64,000 bases of DNA from Hyphomonas sp. (lineage in GTDB: Bacteria > Pseudomonadota > Alphaproteobacteria > Caulobacterales > Hyphomonadaceae), in contig CP051229.1 of assembly GCA_017792365.1 (NCBI GenBank), positions 1,488,001 to 1,552,000 on the forward strand. Reading direction: 5' to 3'. Both the position numbers and the translations under genes were made by a program. This document shows positions 46,503 to 55,547 of the stretch, one piece after another (the stretch's first letter is position 1; each line of letters starts with the position of its first letter). The notes under the pieces were generated by a model. That model ran no database searches and had not been told where the DNA came from. It saw only the letters and a program-made list of their open reading frames with translations.

Positions 46503-47503
46503 CTACTCCGCCCTGAATTCCGCTTGCCGCGCCGCCTTCAGTATATTCTCCAGCGAATAATTGCCTTCGTGGCATTCGTGCGAATACATCCGCTCATCCG
46601 TCCGTGTCAGCGAATACTCGCCCAGCCACTCCTCCGCGTAGACCGCCGGGTCGATCACAGTGAACTGATACAACAGCTCGTCGGTCGTCACGCGGGTATA
46701 GCGCTCAACGACCGTCGCCTCGGCGCTAACGATGAACCGGGGAAATGGCCGAATGCGATCCTCCTCAGGTAAGCCGATTGTCTCGATCACCAGCGTGTCT
46801 TCCTCCCAGCGCGCAATCGAATCCCCGCCGGCTGATGCTGGTCCGAGAACGGAATGACCCGCGCCTCATCGCCATACTCTGTGTGGATCACGACATGCTC
46901 GGGCGTCTGCACAAAGCGCACGAAGTTCAGCCCGGCCGTGCCGGTGTTGGGCGCCAGGCCGCCTTGCGCGATGCACCTTTCCGCCAGCGGTCGATCTTCC
47001 GGATTGTCCATCGGACGCTCCATCGGATCGATCTCGCTCACTTCCTTGCGCGCCGCTGGCGTATAGGGCAGGCGTCCATCCGCCGGCAACACTACCATGC
47101 GCGAACGCCGCTGCCCGCGCACAATCGGCAACCCGTCCTTGGTGTCGGCAACCAGCTCTTCCGCTTCGGGATCGATCGTGAACGCTGTCCACTTTCGCAT
47201 GCCCGCCACCATCATCGCGATCATCTCTGCGGCTTTTTCGTCGCTGATAACAAGCGTGTCGGCCATCCCGCTTTCTTCAAGCATCGGGAAAAAGTCGCTC
47301 GTCCAGACCACACCCTGAAAATCCGGACGACCGTCGGCTGTGCGCGGTACGTCCAGATCCGCCTGCAGCGACGTCGGCGTGTAAACCGCCGCAGCCTGGG
47401 GAGCGCTCGTCGCCTGCTCTTCGGCGACGGCGCCCACAGATACGGCGAGCCAGATTGCGACTGAGAGCCCCAAAGGCGCACGGGGGAGAAAGCGTACGTT
47501 CAT
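46503..47503 (-). CDS. Secreted protein of unknown function (one frameshift)
   Basis: A signal peptide (FLPRAPLGLSVAIWLAVSVGAVA) precedes PRTADGRPDFQGVVWTSDF, then a region ending EARVIPFSDQHQPAG; the last part contains WEEDTLVIETIG, similar to a WEGDTLVVET block seen in a widespread family of secreted proteins of unknown function. The gene is split: four C at 46823-46826 should be five. Inserting one restores QPAGDSIARWEEDTLVIETI and links the N-terminal 238-residue piece to the C-terminal 95-residue piece. Divergently placed beside the AraC regulator gene. Confidence 0.75.
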
Positions 47504-47586
47504 GGCAGGTGTTCCTTGCTCATTTATTGGTTAGCAAAGCAGACCAGAAGTGGAACCGCCGCGAAATGTCCTTTGGGGTCATGCAG

Positions 47587-48645
47587 ATGACAGATGCAAC
47601 ACCCACCGCTCCCCAGCCCGGCCCAACCGTCGGAGCGGGTTTTGCACGAGGATTTCTCGAGTTTGCCGTCGCCAGTGGGGCGAATCGGCAGTCCCTCCTC
47701 GCCCGGGCCAGCCTCACGGAAGAGGATTTCGCCGAGCCGGATAGTCGTATCCCTGCCAGAAGCTATGTTGCGCTGATGATGGCCGCCAAGGAACTCACTG
47801 GCGATCCGGCGCTGGCGCTGCACTTCGGACAGAAGGTCGAGATCTCGAAGGTTTCCATCGCCGGCGCTGCAAGTCGGCTGGCCGACACGTTCGAGCAGGG
47901 TATCATCCAACTCAACCGATATGTGCGACTGATCATCGAAGCCGACGCGCCGGGCCGCGGCGAACGTTTCGTGATCGAGAACCATGACGACGGAACCTGG
48001 TTCATCGACAACCGGCTGAACGCAAACACCTTTCCGGAACTCACCGAGTCCGCCTTCGCGCAATTCTGCTGCCATTCAGGCCGCTCGGAGCATCCGCAAG
48101 GCAACCAGCTGATCAGGGCCGCCCACGTCACCCACGACAAGCCGCACTACTGGGAAGAATATGAACGCGTCCTCGGCGTTCCGGTGGTCTTCAGAAGTCG
48201 CCACAACGCGCTGCTCCTCGACCCGACATGGCGCAGCTACACATTCAAGGGCCCCGACCCCGAGGTCCGGGAAATGTTACGCGAGCACGCCGACCGCCAG
48301 CTCGCACAACTCGACAGCGCTCAATCCGAAACCCGACGCGTGCAGGCCGCGCTTCTGCCGACCCTGCACCAGGGCGAAGCCACCGCTGAGCAGATCGCAA
48401 AGACGCTCGGCGTCAGCCGCAAGACTCTCTACCGGCATCTCAAGACGGAAGGCACAACCTACGCCAACGTCCTCGACGACCTCAGGGCGCGTCTCTCCCG
48501 GCATTACCTCAATGAGCGCCGAATGTCGGTGAACGAAGCCGCCTACATGCTCGGTTTCACCGACGCCAGCGCCTTTTCACGCGCCCACATGCGCTGGACC
48601 GGCCAGCGCCCCGGCAGCCTCAGAGCTTCCAAGCTGGGAACCTGA
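47587..48645 (+). CDS. AraC family transcriptional regulator
   Basis: 352-residue regulator. The N-terminal part (residues about 20-220) matches the arabinose-binding-like domain of the OruR/ArgR-like AraC group: FLEFAVASGANRQSLLARASL and ARSYVALMMAAKEL. The C-terminal helix-turn-helix pair is at about 265-345 with ATAEQIAKTLGVSRKTLYRHLK and MSVNEAAYMLGFTDASAFSRAHMRWTGQRP. The ATG at 47587 is chosen because GGGG sits 8 bases upstream; ATGs at 47566 and 47581 are alternatives. Its divergent start with the secreted protein gene suggests it regulates that gene. Confidence 0.88.
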   Translation: MTDATPTAPQPGPTVGAGFARGFLEFAVASGANRQSLLARASLTEEDFAEPDSRIPARSYVALMMAAKELTGDPALALHFGQKVEISKVSIAGAASRLADTFEQGIIQLNRYVRLIIEADAPGRGERFVIENHDDGTWFIDNRLNANTFPELTESAFAQFCCHSGRSEHPQGNQLIRAAHVTHDKPHYWEEYERVLGVPVVFRSRHNALLLDPTWRSYTFKGPDPEVREMLREHADRQLAQLDSAQSETRRVQAALLPTLHQGEATAEQIAKTLGVSRKTLYRHLKTEGTTYANVLDDLRARLSRHYLNERRMSVNEAAYMLGFTDASAFSRAHMRWTGQRPGSLRASKLGT

Positions 48646-48854
48646 CGACGGCGCCGCTCTCCTGCCCCTCAACATGGCCGGGATCGCCAGCCACCGTCCG
48701 GAACTGGCCCATACCGGCCTTTCAGATTCGGTTCGCATCCTCAAGATTGGGCCGAATCACTCGAGTGGGGCAGAGCACAAGGTTTGCGTTCGAACACCTG
48801 GCAATCAATGCTGCGACGCTTGAGCCCAACGCGCACCAAAGATCAGAGACCCAC

Positions 48855-50075
48855 ATGACAGACCAGGCTTTCGACATCATCGTTTACGGCGCGACGAGCT
48901 TTGTGGGGCAGATCATGACCCGTTACATGCACGAGCAATTTGGTGATGGATCGATCAGATGGGCCATCGCCGGGCGTTCGCAAACCAAACTGAACAAGCT
49001 CAGCGAGGACACCGGCTTGTCGGGCATCGAAATCCTCGTCGCCGACGCCAGTGACGAAGCAGCCCTACAGGCAATGTGCTCACGAACGAAAGTCGTGGTT
49101 TCTACCGTGGGGCCATACGCGCTTTACGGCGACACGCTGGTAAAGGTCTGCGCGACGTCTGGAACCCACTATTGCGACCTTACAGGCGAGCCACAATGGA
49201 TTCGGAGAATGCACGAATGCCATGAACACGCCGCTAGGCAGAGCGGCGCACGGATCGTTCACTGTTGCGGGTTTGACTCGATCCCGTCGGATCTCGGCGT
49301 CCACTTTCTTCAACAGCACGCAGCGAAACAGTTCGGTCAAACGTGCAACAGGATCGACATGCGGGTGACGAAGCTCAAGGGTGGCGCGTCTGGCGGGACG
49401 ATCGCCAGCATGATCAACCTAGTGAAGGAGGCGTCGGGCGATGCAGAGCTGCGCCGGCAATTGAACGACCCTTACAGCCTGTGCCCGCCAGACCATGAGT
49501 TTTCGGCCCGCCAGCACGATGTGCAAATGGCCTATGACGAGCAATACAGGAGTTGGATTGCGCCCTTCGTCATGGCCGCCATCAACGCGCGTGTCGTGCA
49601 TCGTTCCAATGCATTGAGCAACAACAGCTATGGTACCGACTTTCTGTATGAGGAAGCGATGGCGTTTGGCGCGGGCGGCGCCGGAAAACGCGCCGCGCGA
49701 GTGATTAGCTGGGGCATGGGAGGTCTGATGCTCGGTCTCGCTGTCCCACCCACGCGGTGGTTGCTGGAGAATCATATCCTCCCCAAGCCGGGACAGGGGC
49801 CGAGCGAACAACAGCAGCTCAATGGCGAGTATGAATTCGTGTTCTTGGGAAAAACACCGGACGGCGACAAGATCAGATGTCGGGTAACAGGCGATCGCGA
49901 CCCTGGCTATGGCTCCACAGCCAAGATGCTGGCGCAGGCCGCTGCGTGTCTCGCCAAGGACATTCCCGAAAATACGGTAGGTGGATTTTGGACGCCGGCG
50001 ACGATCATGGGCGACAAATTGATCAACAGGCTGCAGGCCCATGCCGGACTTACGTTTGAAATTCAGGCAGCCTGA
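48855..50075 (+). CDS. Saccharopine-dehydrogenase-like reductase (trans-acting enoyl reductase type)
   Basis: 406 residues with an NAD(P)-binding Rossmann start: FDIIVYGATSFVGQIMTRYM, and WAIAGRSQTKLNKL. Then VVSTVGPYALYGDTLVKVC and GTHYCDLTGEPQWIRRM, followed by HCCGFDSIPSDLGVHFL, match the family that includes mycobacterial Rv2953 and eukaryotic SCCPDH. The enzyme probably reduces a double bond in a lipid or polyketide. Codon use is distinctly less GC-biased than the neighbours (ACG, GTT, AAT are frequent), suggesting a different origin. The ATG at 48855 starts the Rossmann region directly. Confidence 0.8.
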   Translation: MTDQAFDIIVYGATSFVGQIMTRYMHEQFGDGSIRWAIAGRSQTKLNKLSEDTGLSGIEILVADASDEAALQAMCSRTKVVVSTVGPYALYGDTLVKVCATSGTHYCDLTGEPQWIRRMHECHEHAARQSGARIVHCCGFDSIPSDLGVHFLQQHAAKQFGQTCNRIDMRVTKLKGGASGGTIASMINLVKEASGDAELRRQLNDPYSLCPPDHEFSARQHDVQMAYDEQYRSWIAPFVMAAINARVVHRSNALSNNSYGTDFLYEEAMAFGAGGAGKRAARVISWGMGGLMLGLAVPPTRWLLENHILPKPGQGPSEQQQLNGEYEFVFLGKTPDGDKIRCRVTGDRDPGYGSTAKMLAQAAACLAKDIPENTVGGFWTPATIMGDKLINRLQAHAGLTFEIQAA

Positions 50076-50179
50076 ATTCTGAGGGCGGGGCCGCACTGGC
50101 TGGCCGAACGTCTTTTATCGGCGATTTCCAGCGCCTCCATGCCTCCAACCCCACTGACTGCAATTCCCCCGCACCCGCC

Positions 50180-50665
50180 TCACAGCTTCCGGAAATACCG
50201 CGCCACCGGCCAGCGCTCGAAGCCCACCGCCTCGTAGCTCGCGCGCGATGGCGCATGGCCGGGATCGCCGCCCGTCTCCACCATCGCCATCGCCATCCCC
50301 TGCTCGCGCATGAAATCGAACCCCGCATCCATCAGCGCCCGGCCAATCCCGCGCCGCTGATGATCCGGATCAACCGCCACGATGTAGATCTCGCCCATCG
50401 AGTCTTCCGGATGGATGCGCACGCCGACAAAGCCGATCACCGCCGCGCCTTCGACAGCGACCCACGTCGAGACAGTCTCGTCCTTCAACAGGTTCGCGAC
50501 ATCATCCGTCTGCCGCGCCTCCCATCCTTCCGGATAGAAGGCGTCATAGACATAGGCAGGCACAGCCGCGCGCATCTTCGGAAACACCGGTCCCCACGCC
50601 CGCATCGACAGCGCGATCACCGCATCTTCCTGGTCAGCCTCGTATCGCCGGATCTCGTACGACAT
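50180..50665 (-). CDS. GNAT family N-acetyltransferase
   Basis: 161 residues. The acetyl-CoA-binding signature is IYIVAVDPDHQRRGIGRALMDAG (R-G-I-G-R-A), with strands VAVEGAAVIGFVGVRI before and AMAMVETGGD after it. Substrate unknown. It is 19 bp downstream of the DUF885 gene on the same strand, suggesting coexpression. Confidence 0.88.
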   Translation of the reverse strand: MSYEIRRYEADQEDAVIALSMRAWGPVFPKMRAAVPAYVYDAFYPEGWEARQTDDVANLLKDETVSTWVAVEGAAVIGFVGVRIHPEDSMGEIYIVAVDPDHQRRGIGRALMDAGFDFMREQGMAMAMVETGGDPGHAPSRASYEAVGFERWPVARYFRKL

Positions 50666-50684
50666 CCACTTGCCCCGCGCCGCC

Positions 50685-52523
50685 CTAGGGCTGCGCCGCC
50701 TTCACCTCTGCGATCCACCCCTCGACCCGCTCGGTCAGGATCGGCAGCGGCACCGCGCCGCCGCCCAGCACCACGTCATGGAAACCGGCATAGGTGAAAT
50801 CATCGCCCAGCTCCGCCTGAGCCTGTGCGCGCAGATCGAGAATGTGGTTCATCCCGATCTTGTAGGTCGTCGCCTGCGCCGGGTTCACCAGATACCGCCG
50901 CATCTCCGAACGCACCGAAGGCTCCGGCCGCGGCGAGTTCTCCAACGCGTACTCAACGCCCTGCTGCTCGCTCCAGCCCTTCGCGTGCAGCCCGGTGTCC
51001 ACCACGAGCCGCACGGCCCGCCAGATCTCCCCCGACAGCCGGCCGAAGTCAGAATACGGATCGCCATACCCGCCCATCTCCTTGCCAAGATACTCGGCGT
51101 AAAGCGCCCAGCCCTCGGTATAGGCCGTGTAGGAATATTGCCCCCGGAAGTTCGGCAGTCCCTCCATCTCCTGCGCGATCGAACGCTGCATGTGATGCCC
51201 CGGCAGCCCCTCGTGGTAGGCGAGGTTCTCAAGCCGGAATACCGACGCGGCGCGCATGTCGATCAGGTGCGCATAGAAGATCCCCGGCCGCGACCCGTCA
51301 GGCGATCCGGTCATGTAGTGCGCCGCGCCACCCGGCTCCTCCCGAAACGCTTCGACACGACGAACCTGCAGCGCCGCACGCGGCAGCATGCCGAAATATT
51401 CGGGCAGGCGCTCCTCAACCACGCTTAGGTGCTCGCGCGCCAGCCGCAGATATTCCTCGCGGCCCTCATCGGTGCTGGGCAGGAAGAACTGGTCATCCGT
51501 CCGCATGAACTCGAAGAATTCCTGCAGCGTCCCGTCAAAGCCCACCGTCTGCTTGATCTGCTCCATTTCCGCCTGGATACGGGCGACCTCCGCAAGGCCC
51601 AGCTCGTGGATCTCATCGGCCGTCATGTCGGTCGTCGTCTGGTTCTCCAGCCGCCAGTTGTAATAGGCCTCGCCGTCCGGCAGGTGCCACGCCCCGCGCG
51701 CATCCTCGGTCGTGTTCACGATGTCGGCTTCCAGCCACGCAATCAGCCGCTCGTATGCCGGATACATGTCATCCGTCATCGCGCGCGCCGCCCGCTCGGC
51801 CAGCGCGGCGGCCTCGGTCTCATCGGCAGCGCCCGCCTCGACCAGCGCCTGCGTATTGTCCAGCACGTTCTCATACAGCGGCGACGGCGCGCCGCCATCG
51901 AATGGCGCGCCAGACGTCACCCGCTGCGCCTCGCTCAGCGTCTGCTCATAGGCAAACCGCGGCATCCGCACGCCATCATCCGTCGCAGCCTTCGCCCGCA
52001 CCAGGTATTCATCGATCACCCGGCCGATCTCGGAAATGCGCGCGACATAGGCATCCATGTCCGCAACATCGTCGACCTCATGGAAGTTGATCATGAAGTT
52101 CGGCAGGCCCGTATGCGGGCCGCCGCGCGCGAAGATGTACTGGTGACGCCGCCACGGCCGCGCCGCCTGCTCGCGCTCCAGCTCCAGTTCCCAGATGTCG
52201 TAGGATGTCTTCGCGACGTCGTTCAGCTTGTCGTAGTCGAACTGCGCCTTCATCGCCTCGACGCTCTCGCGCCGCCAGGCCAGATCGGCGTCCAGCGCCG
52301 CCTCGGTCACATCGCTGAGCTCATCCTGACGATCGTCCCGCCCCAGCCGCGTCAGCCATTCCGGCGACCGCAACAGCTCCTCCTCGAACTCCCCGTCGAG
52401 ATACCCCGTCAGCGCAGCGCTCTCCGCAGCAATCTGATCCGCATCCGGGGCGCCTCCCCCCTGATCTCCGCCCCCACAAGCCGCCAGCGCCAGACAAACG
52501 CCGCCAAACAGAACTGCACGCAT
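50685..52523 (-). CDS. DUF885 family lipoprotein (predicted metallopeptidase-like)
   Basis: 612 residues. The start at 52523 gives a lipoprotein signal (MRAVLFGGVCLALAACGGG; lipobox LAAC). The mature protein is mainly helical and shows YHEGLPGHHMQRSIAQE, the HExxPGHH-type motif of the DUF885 family, with a downstream glutamate (YTEGWALYAEYLG), together forming a probable zinc site like M3/M2 peptidases. Members are carboxypeptidase-like in places, but the activity here is not proved. Likely in the periplasmic side of the outer or inner membrane. Confidence 0.85.
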   Translation of the reverse strand: MRAVLFGGVCLALAACGGGDQGGGAPDADQIAAESAALTGYLDGEFEEELLRSPEWLTRLGRDDRQDELSDVTEAALDADLAWRRESVEAMKAQFDYDKLNDVAKTSYDIWELELEREQAARPWRRHQYIFARGGPHTGLPNFMINFHEVDDVADMDAYVARISEIGRVIDEYLVRAKAATDDGVRMPRFAYEQTLSEAQRVTSGAPFDGGAPSPLYENVLDNTQALVEAGAADETEAAALAERAARAMTDDMYPAYERLIAWLEADIVNTTEDARGAWHLPDGEAYYNWRLENQTTTDMTADEIHELGLAEVARIQAEMEQIKQTVGFDGTLQEFFEFMRTDDQFFLPSTDEGREEYLRLAREHLSVVEERLPEYFGMLPRAALQVRRVEAFREEPGGAAHYMTGSPDGSRPGIFYAHLIDMRAASVFRLENLAYHEGLPGHHMQRSIAQEMEGLPNFRGQYSYTAYTEGWALYAEYLGKEMGGYGDPYSDFGRLSGEIWRAVRLVVDTGLHAKGWSEQQGVEYALENSPRPEPSVRSEMRRYLVNPAQATTYKIGMNHILDLRAQAQAELGDDFTYAGFHDVVLGGGAVPLPILTERVEGWIAEVKAAQP

Positions 52524-52655
52524 GCAAGCCTCCGAACCGGATTCCGAACCAGACATCCGGGATACCGCAGCCGGGCGCAACGAACCACCCGTCAATGAAA
52601 GAGTTGGGCGCGATCCTTGCCCTGAAACGCGTCCCCGCCGGTCATATTTCCGCGA

Positions 52656-53504
52656 CTAGCTGGCCCGCGCCCGCACATCCCACGTCGCCGCCATATACCG
52701 CACCACATCGCCATGCACGTATTCGGCAAACGCCTCGCGCAGGTCCGCGACCACCTTCTCCTGCGTCCCCTTGTCCATGTCGGGAAATGCCTGGCCCAGC
52801 GGCCCGCGCGTCGTGAAGAACGGAATGAGCTCCGCCGCCGGCATCTCGCAATCAAAATCCATCGGCGCCAGCTCCACCTCGCGCCAGCCCGCTTCGCCCA
52901 GCACACGCCGGATACGCGCCTCCACCGCCAGCCCGAACTGCCCCGGCGCCTCCGGATCGAACTTCGGCATGTCCGGCACATAATCCCGCGCCACGCGCCC
53001 CGCCACCGTCATGAACGCATTGTCCCTTGGATGCCGCCACGTGAACACCCGCATCCGCCCGTCCTTGCGCATCGCCCCGCGCATGTTGGCGAACGCCGCA
53101 ACCGGATCGCCAAAGAACATCACCCCGAAGCGCGACACCAGCATGTCGAACATCTCCGGCTCGAACGCATGCGTCTCGGCGTCCGCCAGCACGAACTCCG
53201 CGCCATAGCCGCCCTCTCTCGCATTCTCCTGCGCCGACGCGATCATCGGCGCCGACACATCCACGCCCAGAACGCGCCCGTCCGCGCCCAGCGCCCGCGC
53301 AATCTCGATCGCCGCCGCCCCCGTCCCGCACCCCACATCCAGAACGCTGCGCGCCCCCTCCTCGACCACGCTCCACGCCAGCGCATCGACGATCGGCTGG
53401 TACATCTCGTCGAACAGCACCTGCTTCTCGACCCAGCTCGTCCCCGCCGGCCCGTTCCAGAACGCCCGCATATCGGCGCCCGCATCGCTCGCTGAATCGC
53501 TCAT
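52656..53504 (-). CDS. Class I SAM-dependent methyltransferase
   Basis: 282 residues. The SAM loop is SVLDVGCGTGAAAIEIARAL, followed by VLGVDVSAPMIASAQ and FDMLVSRFGVMFFGDPVAAF (post motif). RVFTWRHPRDNAFM is seen in members of the group active on ubiquinone-like or small aromatic substrates. The substrate is unknown. The start ATG 53504 is set at MSDSASDAG because longer readings add a non-family N-terminus. Divergent from the acyl-CoA dehydrogenase gene. Confidence 0.85.
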   Translation of the reverse strand: MSDSASDAGADMRAFWNGPAGTSWVEKQVLFDEMYQPIVDALAWSVVEEGARSVLDVGCGTGAAAIEIARALGADGRVLGVDVSAPMIASAQENAREGGYGAEFVLADAETHAFEPEMFDMLVSRFGVMFFGDPVAAFANMRGAMRKDGRMRVFTWRHPRDNAFMTVAGRVARDYVPDMPKFDPEAPGQFGLAVEARIRRVLGEAGWREVELAPMDFDCEMPAAELIPFFTTRGPLGQAFPDMDKGTQEKVVADLREAFAEYVHGDVVRYMAATWDVRARAS

Positions 53505-53633
53505 CCCGCTCTCTCCTCCGATGCGCCGCGCCACGCTCTTCCCATCAACCAGCCGACAGTCCATCTTCAGCGCCGAAACGACAAGACCGCACACACTGCC
53601 TCAGACACCACGCGGCTTCGGGAGAACGGCCCC

Positions 53634-54800
53634 ATGCATTTCCAGCTCGATGAAGACCACCGCATGATCCAGGACCTCGTCCGCAAGTTCGTGGACGAGA
53701 ACCTGAAGCCGCTCGAACCCAAGGTCCTCGAACGCGACGCTGCCGGCGAAGGCGCCTACCTCACCGAGGACGAAAAAGCCGCCATCGATGCGCGCTCACA
53801 GGAACTCGGCCTCTGGGGCCTCGACGCGCCCGAAGACGTCGGCGGCTCGGATCTCCCCTTCGTCGCCATGATCGGCGTCAACATCGAGATCGGGAAGACC
53901 TGCACGCCCTATTACATCCCGCCCGACAGCCCCAACCTCCGCATGCTGATGGCCACCGTCAACGACGACCAGCGCGAACGCTACCTCGCCCCCTACGTCC
54001 AGGGCGGCACGATCTCCGCCATCGGCATCTCCGAGCCCGGCGCCGGCGCTGACCCCGCCGCCATGACCACCCGCGCAATCAGAGACGGCGACGACTGGGT
54101 CATCAACGGCCGCAAGATCTGGATCTCCCGCGCCCCGCAGGCCGACTTCACCATCCTCATGGCCGTCACGGATAAAGAGAAGGGAGCCCGAGGCGGCATG
54201 TCCGCCTTCCTCGTCGACAAGGGCACGCCCGGCTTCAACATCACCCGCAAGATCCCGATGATCGGCGGCCAGGCCACCTACGAGATCGCGCTGGAAGACT
54301 GCCGCGTCCCCCACGCCAACCTCTTGGGCGAAGAAGGCAAGGGCTTTGCGCCGATGCAGGTGCGCCTCTCCACCCGCCGCATGCAGATGGCGTCATGGTG
54401 CATCGGCGCAGCTATGCGCGCGCTCGACATGATGCTCGACTACGCCCCCCAGCGCTCCACCTTCGGCGCGCCCCTCTCCGAACGCCAGACCGTCCAGAAC
54501 TGGATCGCCGACGCCTACACCCGCATCCGCGCCGCCACGCTGATGACCTACGAAACCGCCTGGAAGCTCGACAACAACATGGACGTCCGCACCGACATCT
54601 CGATGATCAAGGCCTACGCCACCGAGATGGCCTACGACATCCTCGACAACGCCATGCAGCTCTACGGCGCCATGGGCATGACCAAGGAACTCCCCCTCCA
54701 CCTCATGCAATCCCACATCCGAACCCAACGCATCTACGACGGCCCAACCGAGATCCATAACTGGGTCGTCGCGCGGAACCTGTTGGGGTTGAAGCGGTAG
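53634..54800 (+). CDS. Acyl-CoA dehydrogenase family protein
   Basis: 388-residue flavoenzyme. It has an N-terminal helical domain (QDLVRKFVDENLKPLEPKVLERD), the middle beta domain (ISAIGISEPGAGADPAAMTTRA and WVINGRKIWISRA, the flavin and substrate-binding strands) and the C-terminal helix domain (QRSTFGAPLSERQTVQNWIADAY, and QLYGAMGMTKELPL). The end YDGPTEIHNWVVARNLLGLKR is typical. The substrate is likely an acyl-CoA of branched or unusual type; the catalytic glutamate position is not certain. GGGAGAACG precedes the ATG. Confidence 0.92.
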   Translation: MHFQLDEDHRMIQDLVRKFVDENLKPLEPKVLERDAAGEGAYLTEDEKAAIDARSQELGLWGLDAPEDVGGSDLPFVAMIGVNIEIGKTCTPYYIPPDSPNLRMLMATVNDDQRERYLAPYVQGGTISAIGISEPGAGADPAAMTTRAIRDGDDWVINGRKIWISRAPQADFTILMAVTDKEKGARGGMSAFLVDKGTPGFNITRKIPMIGGQATYEIALEDCRVPHANLLGEEGKGFAPMQVRLSTRRMQMASWCIGAAMRALDMMLDYAPQRSTFGAPLSERQTVQNWIADAYTRIRAATLMTYETAWKLDNNMDVRTDISMIKAYATEMAYDILDNAMQLYGAMGMTKELPLHLMQSHIRTQRIYDGPTEIHNWVVARNLLGLKR

Positions 54801-54881
54801 ATCGAATTGAGTCGCCCGAGCGTTGACATGTGCGTGCACCACCCCAATTAATCACGCACCGGGGGATTCTATGGGCGGTTG

Positions 54882-55547
54882 ATGGGCGAGAAGACTTTAA
54901 AGCAGCAGAATCAGGTCGGGCTCGGGCTTGTGCTGCTCGCGAATGTTCTATTGTTCTATGGTTTGTCCCATGCGGTCTGGGTTCTGGAACTCAACTGGAG
55001 CCAGGTTGGACAAGGATGGTCAAATCTTCTTCCGATAGGTTTCGCTGCGATCGCGGTCGCAATTCTCAACGCGCAGATTGACGCCGATACCAAGGCGCGT
55101 CTCGTTTTCATGAGGTGGCAACACCCACTTCCGGGCAGCCAAGCATTTACGAAACTCGGTCACAGCGACCCAAGGGTCGATATGCAAGCGCTCCATCAAC
55201 GCTTGGGTGATTTGCCAACCGAACCAAACGACCAGAACCGGCTTTGGTATCGACTATACAAGGAAACTTCAAGCGAGCCGGCTGTCCTCGATGCTCACAA
55301 GGAATACCTCTTCGCGCGCGATTACTACGTGCTGGCCATCGGCATAGTTATCGCCTTCGGAGCCGCATCATTCTGGCTGATCGAGTCGACCTCAATCCGT
55401 GTCGGATATGTTCTAGGCCTGATAGCGCAAGTTGCGCTGACTGGCCAAGCAGCCAGAACAAACGGACGTCGCTTGGTATGCTCGGTATTGGCGCTCAGCG
55501 TTCCGCTGCTCGGAATGTCCGCTAGCAATGGGGGAAACTCAAAATGA
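54882..55547 (+). CDS. Multi-pass membrane protein of an accessory two-gene operon
   Basis: 221 residues with hydrophobic segments at about 13-32 and 47-64, a soluble middle of about 85 residues (RLVFMRWQHPLPGSQAFTKL; RVDMQALHQRLGDLP; NDQNRLWYRLYKE) and two or three more segments from 149 on (YYVLAIGIVIAFGAASFWLI). The RW-x-x-PLPG and QNRLWYRLYK patterns recall membrane proteins found in proteobacterial accessory islands. The downstream MBL gene starts inside its last codons (ATGA at 55544-55547), so both proteins are probably made together. Base composition is lower in GC than the surrounding chromosome. Function unknown. Confidence 0.7.
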   Translation: MGEKTLKQQNQVGLGLVLLANVLLFYGLSHAVWVLELNWSQVGQGWSNLLPIGFAAIAVAILNAQIDADTKARLVFMRWQHPLPGSQAFTKLGHSDPRVDMQALHQRLGDLPTEPNDQNRLWYRLYKETSSEPAVLDAHKEYLFARDYYVLAIGIVIAFGAASFWLIESTSIRVGYVLGLIAQVALTGQAARTNGRRLVCSVLALSVPLLGMSASNGGNSK

